Below, in pieces: positions 47,718 through 60,228 of a DNA stretch of 64,000 nt. The stretch is from Mimachlamys varia (Eukaryota > Mollusca > Bivalvia > Pectinida > Pectinidae). Under the pieces are notes generated by a model that saw nothing but the letters and a program-made list of their open reading frames with translations, did not search any database and had not been told where the DNA came from. The stretch is taken from the NCBI GenBank assembly GCA_947623455.1, contig OX392538.1, forward strand, positions 28,767,001 through 28,831,000. Reading direction: 5' to 3'. Both the position numbers and the translations under genes were made by a program. How positions within the stretch are numbered: the first letter of the stretch is position 1; every line of letters starts with the position of its first letter.

Positions 47718-47908
47718 TAGCAAAGCAGTTTTTAGTGAACTTTAAAATTCAAATACAAAACATCTAGCTGATATACATTTATTATGATACAATGTCCAGA
47801 TAAAAGATCAAGTAAAACAGTTTTTGTATACAGAATTTCGTCCGGAAGCTTAAAAACGAGTTATCAAAAAGTATTTGGTATTGAAATACCCTGGTATTTT
47901 CCTTGCAG

Positions 47909-48025
47909 GAGATAATACGATAGTGAGGTACTGCAAGTATGGATGACTTTGTACCTGACCACAGACAGAAGGAACATCAGTTGAAACACTTTCTTCCTCG
48001 TTACCAGATCAGTCTAAAGTTGTAG
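47909..48025 (+). pseudogene. Duplicated exon, frameshifted copy
   Basis: The acceptor TTTTCCTTGCAG and donor GTAG|GTAAGT match the exon at 48388-48494, and flanking intron sequence is also shared, so a ~480 bp segment was duplicated. From ATG at 47939 it is two bases longer than its partner (TG inside GTACCTGACCACAG against GTACCACCGCAG). In the partner's frame the tail reads TEGTSVETLSSSLPDQSKVV. In its own ATG frame it ends at TAG exactly on the donor. Confidence 0.5.
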
Positions 48026-48409
48026 GTAAGTTTATTTGGATCTAGGTTTAAAAATATATTAATTCACATTTATATGGCGGGTGTCGTCGATGAGGCAGAA
48101 GATCGACGCATTATGAAAACACCTGGTCTTATTCTCTTGTACTTTTGCAGGGGTCTCCATTTAAACCTTTCCCTTTTCATAATTTGCCCTTTGTTTAATC
48201 TATTTTGAGTTCGGATTATTGTTTTGTTGACGTTTTGGTATATTTTAGTTTTGTATTTGATTTTCCCAAGGTTTAAAAAAAAAAACTTCTTGTTGATATA
48301 CCAGGATATGATGCCCTGATCAAGTGAAACAGATTTGGTAAACAGAATTACGTCCGGTAACTTTGGTATTTATATTTTTCCTTGCAGGAGATAGTGAGGT
48401 GCTGCGAGT

Positions 48410-49095
48410 ATGGATGGCATTGTACCACCGCAGACAGAAAGTACATCGGTTGATAACCTTGCTTCCTCATGTCCAGACTGCTCTAAAGTTTCAGGTAATT
48501 TTAATTGAATCTCGTTTAAACATGGAATTAATTCCAAAGGCTTAAACACCGTTATAATCAACATTACCTAATTGAATTAAATAGATATATTTTAAACTTA
48601 AATCAATTATGTGAATTTGAGCAAAGAGTTGAACAATAGCCAATGGCAAGAAATTTTAACAAACATTTTTACAATCGTTCCATTTTTATTACATTTCTAG
48701 TCCATTACAAAAACTGTCCTGGATACTTGGTATCTACAGCATATGTACCTACATACCAAAATGATGTTGGATTTGTGAATTGCAAAGGAAGAATGAGAGA
48801 CTTTAATAAAACTGTACCAACAAGACAGCAGAAACCAAGTTACTTCAAAACATATGACCAGAAACCATGCAAGTGGTTTATGAACATTAATTTTCTCTTC
48901 AAATTTCAAGCAACCCTTTTTAATTCTAGTTGGAACAGCAGAAATCATGTGCAAGGAACGAGAAAGTTTGATAGAATATTATGTTGTAATAATCAAACGC
49001 CATGCATGATTTTCGATTATAAGATTGAGATTAGGGATAATATTTTAATGATTGAAGTCGTTCTGTTTTTAGGGCACATGAGACAAACTCTCTAG
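48410..49095 (+). CDS. Small two-exon gene of unknown function (159 aa)
   Basis: Exon 48388-48494 (ATG at 48410) reads MDGIVPPQTESTSVDNLASS then CPDCSKVS plus one base, donor CAG|GTAATT. Exon 48701-49095 follows TTACATTTCTAG. Two bases complete a Val codon, then HYKNCPGYLVSTAYVPTYQN, DVGFVNCKGRMRDF and a Cys- and aromatic-rich tail. TAG is at 49093-49095. The splice phase is exact. CPDC and later Cys pairs (CPGY, NCKG, PCKW, LCCNNQTPC) suggest disulfides or metal binding. No family was recognised. The last residues lie inside a repeat starting at 49069, so the native 3' end is probably lost. Confidence 0.45.
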
Positions 49096-49480
49096 TGACC
49101 TATTCTAATTGTCTTTTGTCCGTCGTCGTGCATTCGTGTACAATTTACATTTCAATTTCTTCTCAAAAACTCCTGAACAAATTTGTCAGGAACCTTCCTG
49201 GCTAACAATGCACCAAAATTGTCAATTATATGGTCCTATTCCCCTAGGGGCCTGAGAGAGGGGTCAAATTAGTTGAATCCTCAAAAATCTTCTTCTTCAG
49301 ACTCAGATATTTTGTTATTTTCCGTTTTGTACTATAACTTTTGTATGATTTTGAAAGAATGTTGACTCTGACCCAACTCCAGGACTGGAGAGGGGCTTGA
49401 AAGGGTCAAATTGACTAAAATTTCAACAATCTTCTTCTTATCAAAATGTGAATTTCATGGCCCCCCAGACTTCACATCCC
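49069..49480 (+). mobile_element. Degenerate TTAG-type element, 5' end clear
   Basis: TTAGGGCACATGAGACAAAC folds imperfectly with CTCTAGTGACCT, then GTCCGTCGTCGTGC. Two monomers with AATTTCTTCTCAAAAACTCC and AATCTTCTTCTTCAGACTC, and GGGGCCTGAGAG text as in family A, follow. The 3' hairpin end was not found. Confidence 0.5.
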
Positions 49481-49699
49481 CCTCCCGCCACTAGTAACAA
49501 AATGAAGTGTACCATAGTTAATATAGGAAAATGACACCTTTGAAAATATTTAGTTCGTTTTCACTTGGAAATATTTTAAACTTAGTTTGAATGATGATGA
49601 TGATACTGTACGGTTAGGCCCACAATTAAGGTAGAGTGGCCATACAATACAGTTCAATCAATTCGATTTAAGCTTAATCTTGTTAACACTTCATAAATA

Positions 49700-49924
49700 T
49701 GGGGCGCCGTTTTACTATTTATTAACAAAACTGGATATCCCAAATTTGAATTATGGAGATCTTTATATGCTTTGAATTTAGGATATCCTAAAATCGATTT
49801 TTGGATATCCAAAAATAATTTATCGATATCCAAAAATTTAATTATGGATATCTAATAAATAATTAATTAACTTTAATTTTTTTGGATATCCAGTTTTGTT
49901 AATAAATTGTAAAACGGCGCCCCA
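49700..49924. mobile_element. MITE with 41 bp TIRs and TA duplication (225 bp)
   Basis: TGGGGCGCCGTTTTACTATT and AATTGTAAAACGGCGCCCCA start long inverted repeats with one mismatch in about 41 bases. TA flanks both sides, as in Tc1/mariner-type MITEs. The interior holds six GGATATCC-like palindromes, so the whole element can fold. Confidence 0.8.
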
Positions 49925-49926
49925 TA

Positions 49927-50824
49927 CATAGATACATATATATATAGATTTAAGAACGCATATATTAAGCAATCAACGAAAAGTGTTTATTTAAACACTC
50001 ACCTGTCTTTTTAAATGACAATACAAGTACCGAGGTGGCCGACTAACTGCACTGCAGGCAGTGATCGCTACATTCCGCATGCGCAGACTGGGGTTTACCC
50101 GCAATAAGTCATTGGGAACAACAGTTGGACAAATTCACAAAGACGGGAAAGTGTTTGTTATAAATATACATAAATTTGAGAAAAAAAATAAATACATAGA
50201 ACTAACAAATATAGACTAATAAAACTAACATCAATGACTAACTCACCAGGAGTATTTAACACACAAGCGAGAGTGAAAGAGAATGAAAAAATATGTCTAG
50301 GGAGAGAGTATGAAAGTTCATTACTGCTATAATAGTAGAGCGAGAAAGGGAGTCGAATGCGGTATACGAGTTGGGAGTGGATAATGGATGTAAATCTGAC
50401 TTAATAAAAAAAATAAAGCAAAGAAAAATTAGGAAAAACTGAAATAAGAAATGTATGCATATAAAAACCATACGATGCTGAAATGGCTCGTTGCTAATTG
50501 ATTTAAGCATCAATTATTCTAACATGAATTATATTATCATGATATGTTTAATTGTTTTATTGCTATATGTCTATATTTGTGCTTAATAACAAGCAAACAT
50601 TTACTCGTATATAAAAAAAATGAAAGAAACTAAAAATATCAAGAATAAAGAAATGTTTATACAAAACGGATAAGTAAATGAGCCAATAACGAGTATTGGG
50701 GGGAAAAAAGAGAAACAAAGTACTATTTCTACTATAATTGTATCCCACAATAATTCATGATCCTAATGTATATAAATATAATGTATGTATAGATTTATAT
50801 ACTATATTATACAAATATATCATA
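49927..50824. other. No gene recognised
   Basis: A short GC-richer patch at 50030-50110 holds CCGCATGCGCAG, but no exon can be attached to it. Minus-strand open frames at 50256-50748 are AT-rich with no signals. Confidence 0.3.
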
Positions 50825-50977
50825 GGTATCTATGCAATAGTCCTGAATATTTGACACGAGGTACTGGTAATCGACCGATGTTCTATTGCACATTTTAAGC
50901 CGAAGGCCAAGTGCAATAGAACATCGGTCAATTACCAGTACTGAGGGTAAAATATTCTGGACTATTGCACAGATACC
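50825..50977. mobile_element. Fold-back element, 153 bp
   Basis: GGTATCTATGCAATAGTCC pairs with GGACTATTGCACAGATACC, and ACCGATGTTCTATTGCAC with GTGCAATAGAACATCGGT. The stem is about 65 bp with a 19-base loop that contains a small GCC-GAA-GGC hairpin. Confidence 0.8.
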
Positions 50978-51653
50978 CAAGATATATTTGTTTTATTACA
51001 TAATCACTAAAACATATTTTGAATCAAATTGTTCATTTCATTGAAATGTTTTTGAATTATAATAGATCAATTTTATAATGTATCGCATGAACTCTAGCAT
51101 GTAGAAAAAAAACAAAAAGATAAACATTCCATTATCTGAGTAATAACCACAACAATATCAATCCGTATTCATTGGCGACTCCAAATCTCAACTTTCCTGA
51201 TGACATCTGACTGTCTTTGACGCTTGAAATTGTCACGTGGTGTTCAATAGTAAATATAATATCATAACTCTTTCTGTCATTTCTTAATATTTTGATTATT
51301 ATATTTGGTTTGAGTAGTTGTGTTTCCCTTTTGTTTATTTTCTGTAGTACACATGTTAAAATTAATATCAAAATTATTATTTGACAGATTTTACCTTGTT
51401 GCAAGTATAAAATGACTTGAAAATATCATGTTATGTACATTGGATCTAACTCAACATAAACACTGTGGTGCAAAAATGATGTATTCAACGCTTCTATTTT
51501 TATGAAATATTAACTGAATAAAGCAAAAATAGATTTTTTTATTATTTAATGCTTGTTTGTAAATTCCATGTCATTATCTTTAAAAAATTGCATGTTGCAA
51601 GAAAATGTATTAATAAAATGTTGAAAAGGAACACAATTTGTTGATATTTATTT
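50978..51653. other. No feature recognised
   Basis: AT-rich sequence with a 90-codon minus-strand frame at 51132-51404 lacking motifs or splice signals. Confidence 0.35.
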
Positions 51654-53015
51654 TTAGCTCACCTGGTCCGTAGGACCAAGGTGAGCTTATGCTATACCGT
51701 GGCGTCCGTTTGTCGTCCGTTTGTCGTCCGTTTGTCGTCCTTCAACAATTATTTAAACGACTTCTTCTCCACAACCACTGATAGGAAATCAATCTAATTT
51801 AGCAGGAAGCAGTCTTAGGTGCCCATGATTCAAAATTGAACTAATGGTGGGACTGACCCCCCTAGGGGACTGAGGGTGGGGCCAAAAAGGGCTATTTTGC
51901 TATATTGGTTTAAGTGACTTCTTCTCCATAACCACTGATTGGAAATCAACCTTATTTGGCAGGAAGCATCCCTAAGTACTCAGGATTCAATAATGTACTC
52001 ATGGTGGAACTGACCCCCCAGGGGGCTGAGGGGTGGGGCCATAAAGAATTATTTAGCTATATTGATATTAGCGACTTCTTCTCCATAACCACTGATTGGA
52101 AATCAACCTTATTTGGCAGGAAGCATCCTTAGGTGCCCAGGATTCAAAATTGTACTAATGGTGGGACTGACCCTCTGGGGGGCTGAGGGGTTGGACCAAA
52201 AATGGTTATTTAGCTATATTGGTTTAAGCGACTTCTTCTCCATAACGACTGTTTGGAAATCAGCCTTATTTGGCAGGAAGCATCCTTAGGTGCTCAGGAT
52301 TCAAATTGTATTTATGGTTGGACTGACCCCCTAGGGGGCTGAGGGCGGTGCCAAAAGGGTTATTTATCTATATCATGGTTTTAGCGACTTCTCCATAACC
52401 ACTGATTGGAAATCAGCCTTATTTGGCAGGAAGCATCCCTAGGTACTCAGGATTCAAAAATGTACTCATGGTGGGGCTGAGGGGTGGGGCCACAAAGAAT
52501 TATTTAGCTATATTGATATTAGCGACTTCTTTTCCATAACCACTGATTGGAAATCAGCCTTATTTGGCAGGAAGCATCCTTAGGTGCCAAAGATTCAAAA
52601 TTGTACTTATGGTGGGACTGACCCCCCAGAGGGATGAGGGTCGGGGCCATAAAGAATTATTTAGCTATATTGGTTTAAGCTACTTCTTCTCCATAAACAC
52701 TGATTGAAAATCAACCTTATTTGGCAGAAAGCATCCCTAGGTGCCTAGGATTCAAAATTGTACTATTGGTTGGACTGACCCCCTAGGGGGCAGAGGGCGG
52801 GGCCAAAAAGGGTTATTTAGCTTTATTGGTTTAAGCGACTTCTTCTCCATAACCACTGATTGGAAATCAGCTTTATTCGGCAGGAAGCATCCCTAGGTAC
52901 TCAGGATTCAAACATGTACTCATGTTGGGACTGATCCCCAGGGGGCTGAGGGGTGGGGCCATTAAGAATATTGATATTAGCGGCTTCTTCTCCATCTTAT
53001 CCAGGTGAGCGATAC
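51654..53015 (+). mobile_element. Family A3 element, 3' end truncated
   Basis: Starts TTAGCTCACCTGGTCCGTAG, has a CGTCCGTTTGTC repeat and about eight ~157 bp monomers. It ends CCAGGTGAGCGATAC without the terminal hairpin or CTTG. Loss of the terminus suggests later deletion or aborted transposition. Confidence 0.75.
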
Positions 53016-54089
53016 TGTTCAATGTACATTAACCATCTTTGAAATCATTCAAATTTGAAATGCCAAAACATCTCCGATGACCTTTTACCTCAGAAACATA
53101 GTCAAACCTCATTACCTTGAAGTCGATGTTCAATGTAAAGTTTAGGTGGGTAGACTAAAGTTTTCTACCTAGTTAAACGGAGTTCTCGAGATATACATGT
53201 TCACGATAATGAGGTGAAACTATACGTAGACTTGATTCATTTTGATCCTCAGATAATGTCTATGTATCATGAAGCCAATGTTCAAAGTAGCATGCACTTA
53301 CATAAAATAAACTGCCATTTTTCAGTCTTAAAAATATGGGGTCAACTTTAAAGGTCTAGTTAACAGGGTGTACACCTGAGAAGTCAATATTTTCCTGTAT
53401 CAAACTATTTTTCTCATATATTTGTTTCTTAATATTCTTCCCACGAACTTTGTGGCGTCTATATCTTTTAATCTATGAGGGATATATTAATAATCTTTAT
53501 GCATATTATAGATGAGTATGTAACGGTGTCAACCTCGGTATTTTGAAAAACCTTAAGGATCTTCTCTTGTGAAAAGTCAAAATTTTCTGGCGACTAACTT
53601 TTTTCCTGATGTACTTTTTTGAAAAAGGGAGTTCATTGCAAAGCAGAAAATGTAAAAAGAAATATATGGTAGTGAACTCGTTTTTGTGCTATGCTCGGTC
53701 AAAGAATACCAAAATGAGCAAAACGTTTTATGTGAATGTTTGCAGAATTGACAAAAATAGTATTTTTTTATTAATTATGAAAGTAAAAGGTCTTTAAATT
53801 TTTTTTTCTCAAAAAATAGATCTTGGTTACCCCTACCCCTTATTTTTCAATGAGAAAATAGTCAATTTTTCATCATATTTTGCAGATTTAATGCTTTATA
53901 AAAAAAATTCTGGCGACAAACATTTTTATATTTTTTTTGCAGATGAAACGACAAAATAGCTTCAGTTACATTAAATATCTGAAAAAAATAGCAAAAATAT
54001 ATGAATAAAATACCTTTGGTGCATAATAATTGCTTTTTAATAATAAATGGCGACACACTGACGATTAAATCAAGCTAAAAAAAGCATGC
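53016..54089. other. No feature recognised
   Basis: AT-rich sequence. Two short open frames (53609-53797, 53862-54056) lie in poly-T/poly-A-rich sequence and are not credible genes. Confidence 0.35.
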
Positions 54090-54572
54090 GGTTTCCGGTA
54101 TGCGCCGTTTGGAATTTTCCCGTCTATAATCTATATAAAAAACCGTTTCCCATTTAAAACTTCTCAAATTCCACCAGTGGGATTCTGCTCAAACTTGTCT
54201 ATTTTTAGAATTTTTTCATTATTTATCATTTTGATTTCTTTTTCAACAGATCAATAGAGTATGTCATTCTGATGATATTGATAGCTTCGGTGTCTTGATA
54301 ACACTTCCGGTTTAGGTATAACGCCATTTTGAATTTTCCCCTATATAATCTATATAAAAAAAACGTTTTACATTTTAAACTTCTTCTCAAATTCCACCAG
54401 TGGGATTCAGTTCAAACTTGTCTAAAATGATTATGGGATAGTCCCGAATAAAGTTTGATATTTTTATATTGATTCAAAATCAAAGATGGCCGCTATGACA
54501 TCATATATTAAAATGTTAAAATGGCTATATCTCAATTACCGTTTAATGATGAGATGTTTCAAAGATATATTA
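54090..54572 (+). repeat. Family F repeat, partial plus longer copy
   Basis: ATTCCACCAGTGGGATTC recurs at about 54165 and 54393, and again near 57345 and 60510. Shared text includes GATAACACTTCCGGTT, CTATATAATCTATATAAAAA and TAAAGTTTGATATTTTT. Its middle resembles family B1 monomers (TTCTTCTCAAATTCCACCAG, AAGATGGCCGC), so it may be a decayed relative. Confidence 0.6.
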
Positions 54573-57062
54573 TTAGCTCACCTGGCCCGAAGGGCCAAGT
54601 GAGCTTATGTGATGGTGCAGCGTCCGTCGTCCGTCCGTCCGTCCGTCCGTCGTCCGTCCGTCCGTCCTGCGTCCGTCAACTTTTTCCTTTAAACGACTTC
54701 TTCTAAAATACTGAAAGGCCCAGTGACATGAAATTTGGCTGGTAGATTTCTTGGAAGGAGCTGAACAAAGTTTGCGAAAAAAAATCACTTTGACCTAATT
54801 TCAAGGTCACAGGGGTAAAAAATGTCAAAATCTTGAAACAGCTTCTTCTAAAATACCGTCAGACATAGAGACTTCATATTTGACCAGTAGCTTCCTTAGA
54901 TGAAGCCAAATAAAGTTTGCGAAAAGAAATGACCTTGACCAATATTCAAGGTCACCGTGAGGTTAAATCTATTTTAACCTTTAAACGACTTCATCTGAAA
55001 TACCGAAAGCCCTAGAAACATGATATTTGGCTGAAAGGTTCCTTGGATGAAGCCCGACAAAGTTTGCGAAAAGAAATGACCTTGACCTATATTCAAGGTC
55101 ACAGGAGTCAAATCTGTTAAAACCTTTAAACGACTTCTTCTGAAATACCAAAAGCCCTAGAAGCATGATATTTGGCTGAAAGGTTCCTTGGATGAAGCCC
55201 GACAAAGTTTGCGAAAAGAAATGACCTTGACTTATATTCAAGGTCACAGGGGTCAAATCTGTTAAAACCTTTAAACGACTTCTTCTGAAATACCAAAAGC
55301 CCTAGAAGCATGATATTTGGCTGAAAGGTTCCTTGGAGGAAGCCCGACAAAGTTTGCGAAAAGAAATAACCTTGACTTATATTCAAGGTCACAGGGGTCA
55401 AATCTGTTAAAACCTTTCAACGACTTCTTCTGAAATACCAAAAGCCCTAGAAGCATGATATTTGGCTGAAAGGTTCCTTTAGTGAAGCCCGACAAAGTTT
55501 GCGAAAAGAAATGACCTTGACTTATATTCAAGGTCACAGGGGTCAAATCTGTTAAAATCTTTAAACGACTTCTTCTGAAATACCAAAAGCCCTAGAAGCA
55601 TGATATTTGGCTGAAAGGTTCCTTGGATGAAGCCCGACAAAGTTTGCGAAAAGAAATTACCTTGACCTATATTCAAGGTCACAGGAGTCAAATCTGTTAA
55701 AACCTTTAAACGACTTCTTCTGAAATACCAAAAGCCCTAGAAGCATGATATTTGGCTGAAAGGTTCCTTGGATGAAGCCCGACAAAGTTTGCGAAAAGAA
55801 ATGACCTTGACCTATATTCAAGGTCACAGGGGTCAAATCTGTTAAAACCTTTAAACGACTTCTTCTGAAATACCAAAAGCCCTAGAAGCATGATATTTGG
55901 CTGAAAGGTTCCTTTGATGAAGCCCGACAAAGTTTGCGAAAAGAAATGACCTTGACCTATATTCAAGGTCACAGGAGTCAAATCTGTTAAAACCTTTAAA
56001 CGACTTCTTCTGAAATACCAAAAGCCCTAGAAGCATGATATTTGGCTGAAAGGTTCCTTGGATGAAGCCCAACAAAGTTTGCGAAAAGAAATGACGTTGA
56101 CCTTTATTCAAGGTCACAGGGGTCAAATCTGTTAAAACCTTTAAACGACTTCTTCTGAAATACCAAAAGCCCTAGAAGCATGATATTTGGCTGAAAGGTT
56201 CCTTGGATGAAGCCCGACAAAGTTTGCGAAAAGAAATGACCTTGACCTATATTCAAGGTCACAGGGGTCAAATCTGTTAAAACCTTTAAACGACTTCTTC
56301 TGAAATACCAAAAGCCCTAGAAGCATGATATTTGGCTGAAAGGTTCCTTTGATGAAGCCCGACAAAGTTTGCGAAAAGAAATGACCTTGACCTATATTCA
56401 AGGTCACAGGAGTCAAATCTGTTAAAACCTTTAAACGACTTCTTCTGAAATACCAAAAGCCCTAGAAGCATGATATTTGGCTGAAAGGTTCCTTGGATGA
56501 AGCCCAACAAAGTTTGCGAAAAGAAATGACGTTGACCTTTATTCAAGGTCACAGGGGTCAAATCTGTTAAAACCTTTAAACGACTTCTTCTGAAATACCA
56601 AAAGCCCTAGAAGCATGATATTTGGCTGAAAGGTTCCTTGGATGAAGCCCGACAAAGTTTGCGAAAAGAAATGACCTTGACCTATATTCAAGGTCATAGG
56701 GGTCAAATCTGTTAAAACATTTAAACAACTTGTTCTGAAGTACCAAAAGCCCTAGAAGCATGATGTTTGGCTGAAAGGTTCCTTGGATTAAGCCTGACAA
56801 AGTTTGCAAAAAGAAATGACATTGATCTTGATTTGCCTAGAGACATGATATTTGGCTGGTAGCGTCCTGGGATGAAGCCAAACAAAATTTGAAAATGAAA
56901 ATGATGTTGTCTTATAAGGTCACAGAGGTAAAATATGCTTAAATCTTAAGATGTTCTTCTAAATGTCTTACATTAAAAGATTTTAGGGGACTTTAGGGTT
57001 ACACTATAATATAAGTCAGAGATTGATACCAGGTGAGCGATGCAGGCCCATAGGGCCTCTTG
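54573..57062 (+). mobile_element. Family C1 element, 2.49 kb
   Basis: The 5' end TTAGCTCACCTGGCCCGAAG folds with GGGCCAAGTGAGCT. A CGTCCGTCCGTCC repeat follows, then about fifteen 145 bp monomers (AACGACTTCTTCTGAAATAC, AGCATGATATTTGGCTGAAA, TGACCTTGA-N7-TCAAGGTCA). A three-monomer unit of 435 bp is visible (55706 against 56141). The end is CCAGGTGAGCGATGCA, the hairpin AGGCCCATAGGGCCT and CTTG. Nested minus-strand frames of ~91 codons are array translations. The flanks match an empty paralogue near 57525. Confidence 0.8.
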
Positions 57063-58927
57063 TTGAAGATTACATCTGGGAAAAATTTCTTGTTCTACAA
57101 GTTATTGCAAAATACGTCTCGTAAAAAAGTGCAGCAGAGGTCAAGGTTAATCTATTATTAGAAATTTTTCATTTTTCATTATTTTTTAAAACTTTTTCTA
57201 CAGATCAATAGAGTATGTCATTCCGATGATATTGATACATTCGGTGTCTTGATAACACTTCCGGTTAAGGTAGTACACCATTTTGAAACTTTCCCTATAT
57301 ATTCTATATAAAAAAACCGTTTCACATTTCAAGCTTCTTCTCGAATTCCACCAGTGGGATTCAGCTCAAACTTGTTTAAAATGATCGTGAGATAGTCCCG
57401 ACTAAAGTTTGATATTTTTGAATTGATTCAAAATCCAAGATTGCCGCTATGAAGTCATACTTTAAAATGTTAAAATGGCTAAATCTTAAAAAAAATTTAA
57501 TGTACAGATGTTACAAAGGTATATTATTGTAGAATACATCTGGGGACAACTTTTATCTTCTACAAGTTATAACAAATAATAAAAATGGTATAAAAATGGT
57601 TTACTGTCTATCAGTGGTAAAAGGGAAGTAGTTCTTAAAATATGTAAGGGTTACCTCCCTTTCACCAAAGACAAAATCTGACAGGTGTGAAAAGCCCGTC
57701 AAATTGTTCAGAAACAATTTCTAGTTGTTTTTGGATTAGTTTTAGTGAGTAATTATACCATACCACTATGATTCTAAAAGACCGTGGTAATCGAGGAACA
57801 AATGAACCACGTATAATGATAATACGATGTAAGTGTAATAACACAAATTTTCTCAATCATTCTGCTAAAATCATCCAGTACAACAAAGTTTACGAGTTAC
57901 CTCGCTTTACACTTTCAATGAAAACTAAGGAATGAAAACAACTTTTGTTCTTAGTTTTGATAAAAACTGGTTTCAAACAGGGACATTTTTATCCATGTTA
58001 AAACTGAAAATAGCTCCAGGTTCATTTTCCCTGTTTATCCAGCTTAGGAAATATTGCAACTGCAATGTACATAAGTGGGTTCCTGGTTGGTGAAGTCCAA
58101 AGTAGTCAAACAAATAATCAAGGAGCATCGATGGCATATTACCATCATCTACGAAGCCAGAGAAACGGTAAAATAGTCATTACTTATCTTTACTTTTTAA
58201 ACGTATAGTACGATTAAATATGTAAATTAACCTGTGTGAGTATATGTGGAGCTCACATATCTCCTTCGTATCACTATTAAACTTGATGCAACCTACAATT
58301 CAAGGATATAGATAGGGGGCACAGTGTCTACAGATGTTTTGCTTAATAATTTATATATCCAGGCCTCTTTTTTCCCAACTCACTTTGTACTATATAATAT
58401 AATAGATATTATTAACATGAACAGTGTAAAACAAATTCATGAAATATTGGTTAAAATTGACGGAAAGAAAAAAAAACGTGTATAAAAGGCAAGTTATGAC
58501 ACTTTTTTGAGCTCAATATCAGAAAGCCAAGTTATAAATCAAACTGGATTTATCAAGTTAAATATGATTTATTTCTTTTTAGAATATATGATCTGTTAAA
58601 TTTCATTCTTATAAGATCATATTGAAGTTACAATAACAAAGTAAATTTCCATTTGAAAACTATCTATTTCATTATTTAAAGGCCCAATATACGTAACTTT
58701 CGGCAAAACTTGAAGCGAAAATCAAGCATAGTTACTTATTATATTTATAGATTTAGTTAAGACTAACTGATATCAGCAATATTCAAGATGAAATCTTGCA
58801 CGGTTACCGGTACAGCAGCAGTTGAAACACGGTATTTGTAAACAGGCGTCCATTTTGAACTGTCTTCTACCTACGGCTTTATTGTTGAAGTGGGCCCCAC
58901 CTGAGTTATTTTTAATTCTTTGGATTT
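57063..58927 (+). repeat. Segmental duplication copy 1 (1,865 bp)
   Basis: Almost identical to 60229-62102; the only length difference I noted is a 9-bp insertion in the second copy near 61858. It includes a family F copy (57210-57545). No gene is supported. A minus-strand 64-codon frame (57662-57856) is present in both copies but has no motif. Confidence 0.8.
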
Positions 58928-60228
58928 TTAGCTCACCTGGCCCGAAGGGCCAAGTGAGCTTATGTGATGGTGCGTCGTCCGTCCGTCCGTCCGTCCGTCC
59001 GTCAACTTTTTCCTTTAAACGACTTCTTCTAAAATACTGAAAGACCCAGTGACATGAAATTTGGGTGGTAGATTTCTTGGAAGGAGCTGAACAAAGTTTG
59101 CGAAAAAAAATCACTTTGACCTAATTTCAAGGTCACAGGGGTAAAAAATGTCGAAACCTTCAAACAACTTCTTCTAAAATACCGTCAGGCATAGAGACTT
59201 CATATTTGACCAGTAGCTTCCTTGGATGAAGCCAAATAAAGTTTGCGAAAAGAAATGACCTTGACCAATATTCAAGGTCACAGTGAGGTTAAATCTATTT
59301 TAACCTTTAAACGACTTCTTCTGAAATACAAAAAGCCCTAGAAACATGGCATTTGGCTGAAAGGTTCCTTGGATGAAGCCCAACAAAGTTTGCGAAAAAA
59401 AATGACCTTGACCTATATTCAAGGTCACAAGGGTCAAATCTGTTAAAACCTTCAAACGACTTCTTCTGAAATACCAAAAGACCTAGAAGCATGATATTTG
59501 GCTGAAAGGTTCCTTGGATAAAGCCCGACAAAGTTTGCGAAAAGAAATGACCTTGACCTATATTCAAGGTCACAGGGGTAAAATCTGTTAAAACCTTTAA
59601 ACGACTTTTTCTGAAATACCAAAAGCCCTAGAAGCATGATATTTGGCTGAAAGGTTCCATGGATGAAGCCCGACAAAGTTTGCGAAAAGAAATGACCTTG
59701 ACCTATATTAAAGGTCACAAGGGTCAAATCTGTTTAAACCTTCAAACGACTTCTTCTGAAATACAAAAAGACCTAGAAGCATGATATTTGGCTGAAAGGT
59801 TCCATGGATGAAGCCCGACAAAGTTTGCGAAAAGAAATGACCTTGACCTATATTCAAGGTCACAGGGGTCAAATCTGTTAAAACATTTAAACAACTTGTT
59901 CTGAAGTACCAAAAGCCCTAGAAGCATGATGTTTGGCTGAAAGGTTCCTTGGATTAAGCCTGACAAAGTTTGCAAAAAGAAATGACATTGATCTTGATTT
60001 GCCTAGAGACATGATATTTGGCTGGTAGCGTCCTGGGATGAAGCCAAACAAAATTTGAAAATGAAAATGATGTTGTCTTATAAGGTCACAGAGGTAAAAT
60101 ATGCTTAAATCTTAAGATGTTCTTCTAAATGTCTTACATTAAAAGATTTTAGGGGACTTTAGGGTTACACTATAATATAAGTCAGAGATTGATACCAGGT
60201 GAGCGATGCAGGCCCATTGGGCCTCTTG
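58928..60228 (+). mobile_element. Family C2 element, hybrid of C3 5' part and C1 3' part
   Basis: The 5' end, simple repeat and first monomers equal C3 (TGGTGCGTCGTCCGTCC; AAACATGGCATTTGGCTG). The last monomer and 3' end equal C1 (ACATTTAAACAACTTGTTCT; AGCATGATGTTTGGCTG). The left flank equals that of C3 and the right flank equals that of C1. The terminal hairpin is AGGCCCATTGGGCCT, then CTTG. Confidence 0.8.
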
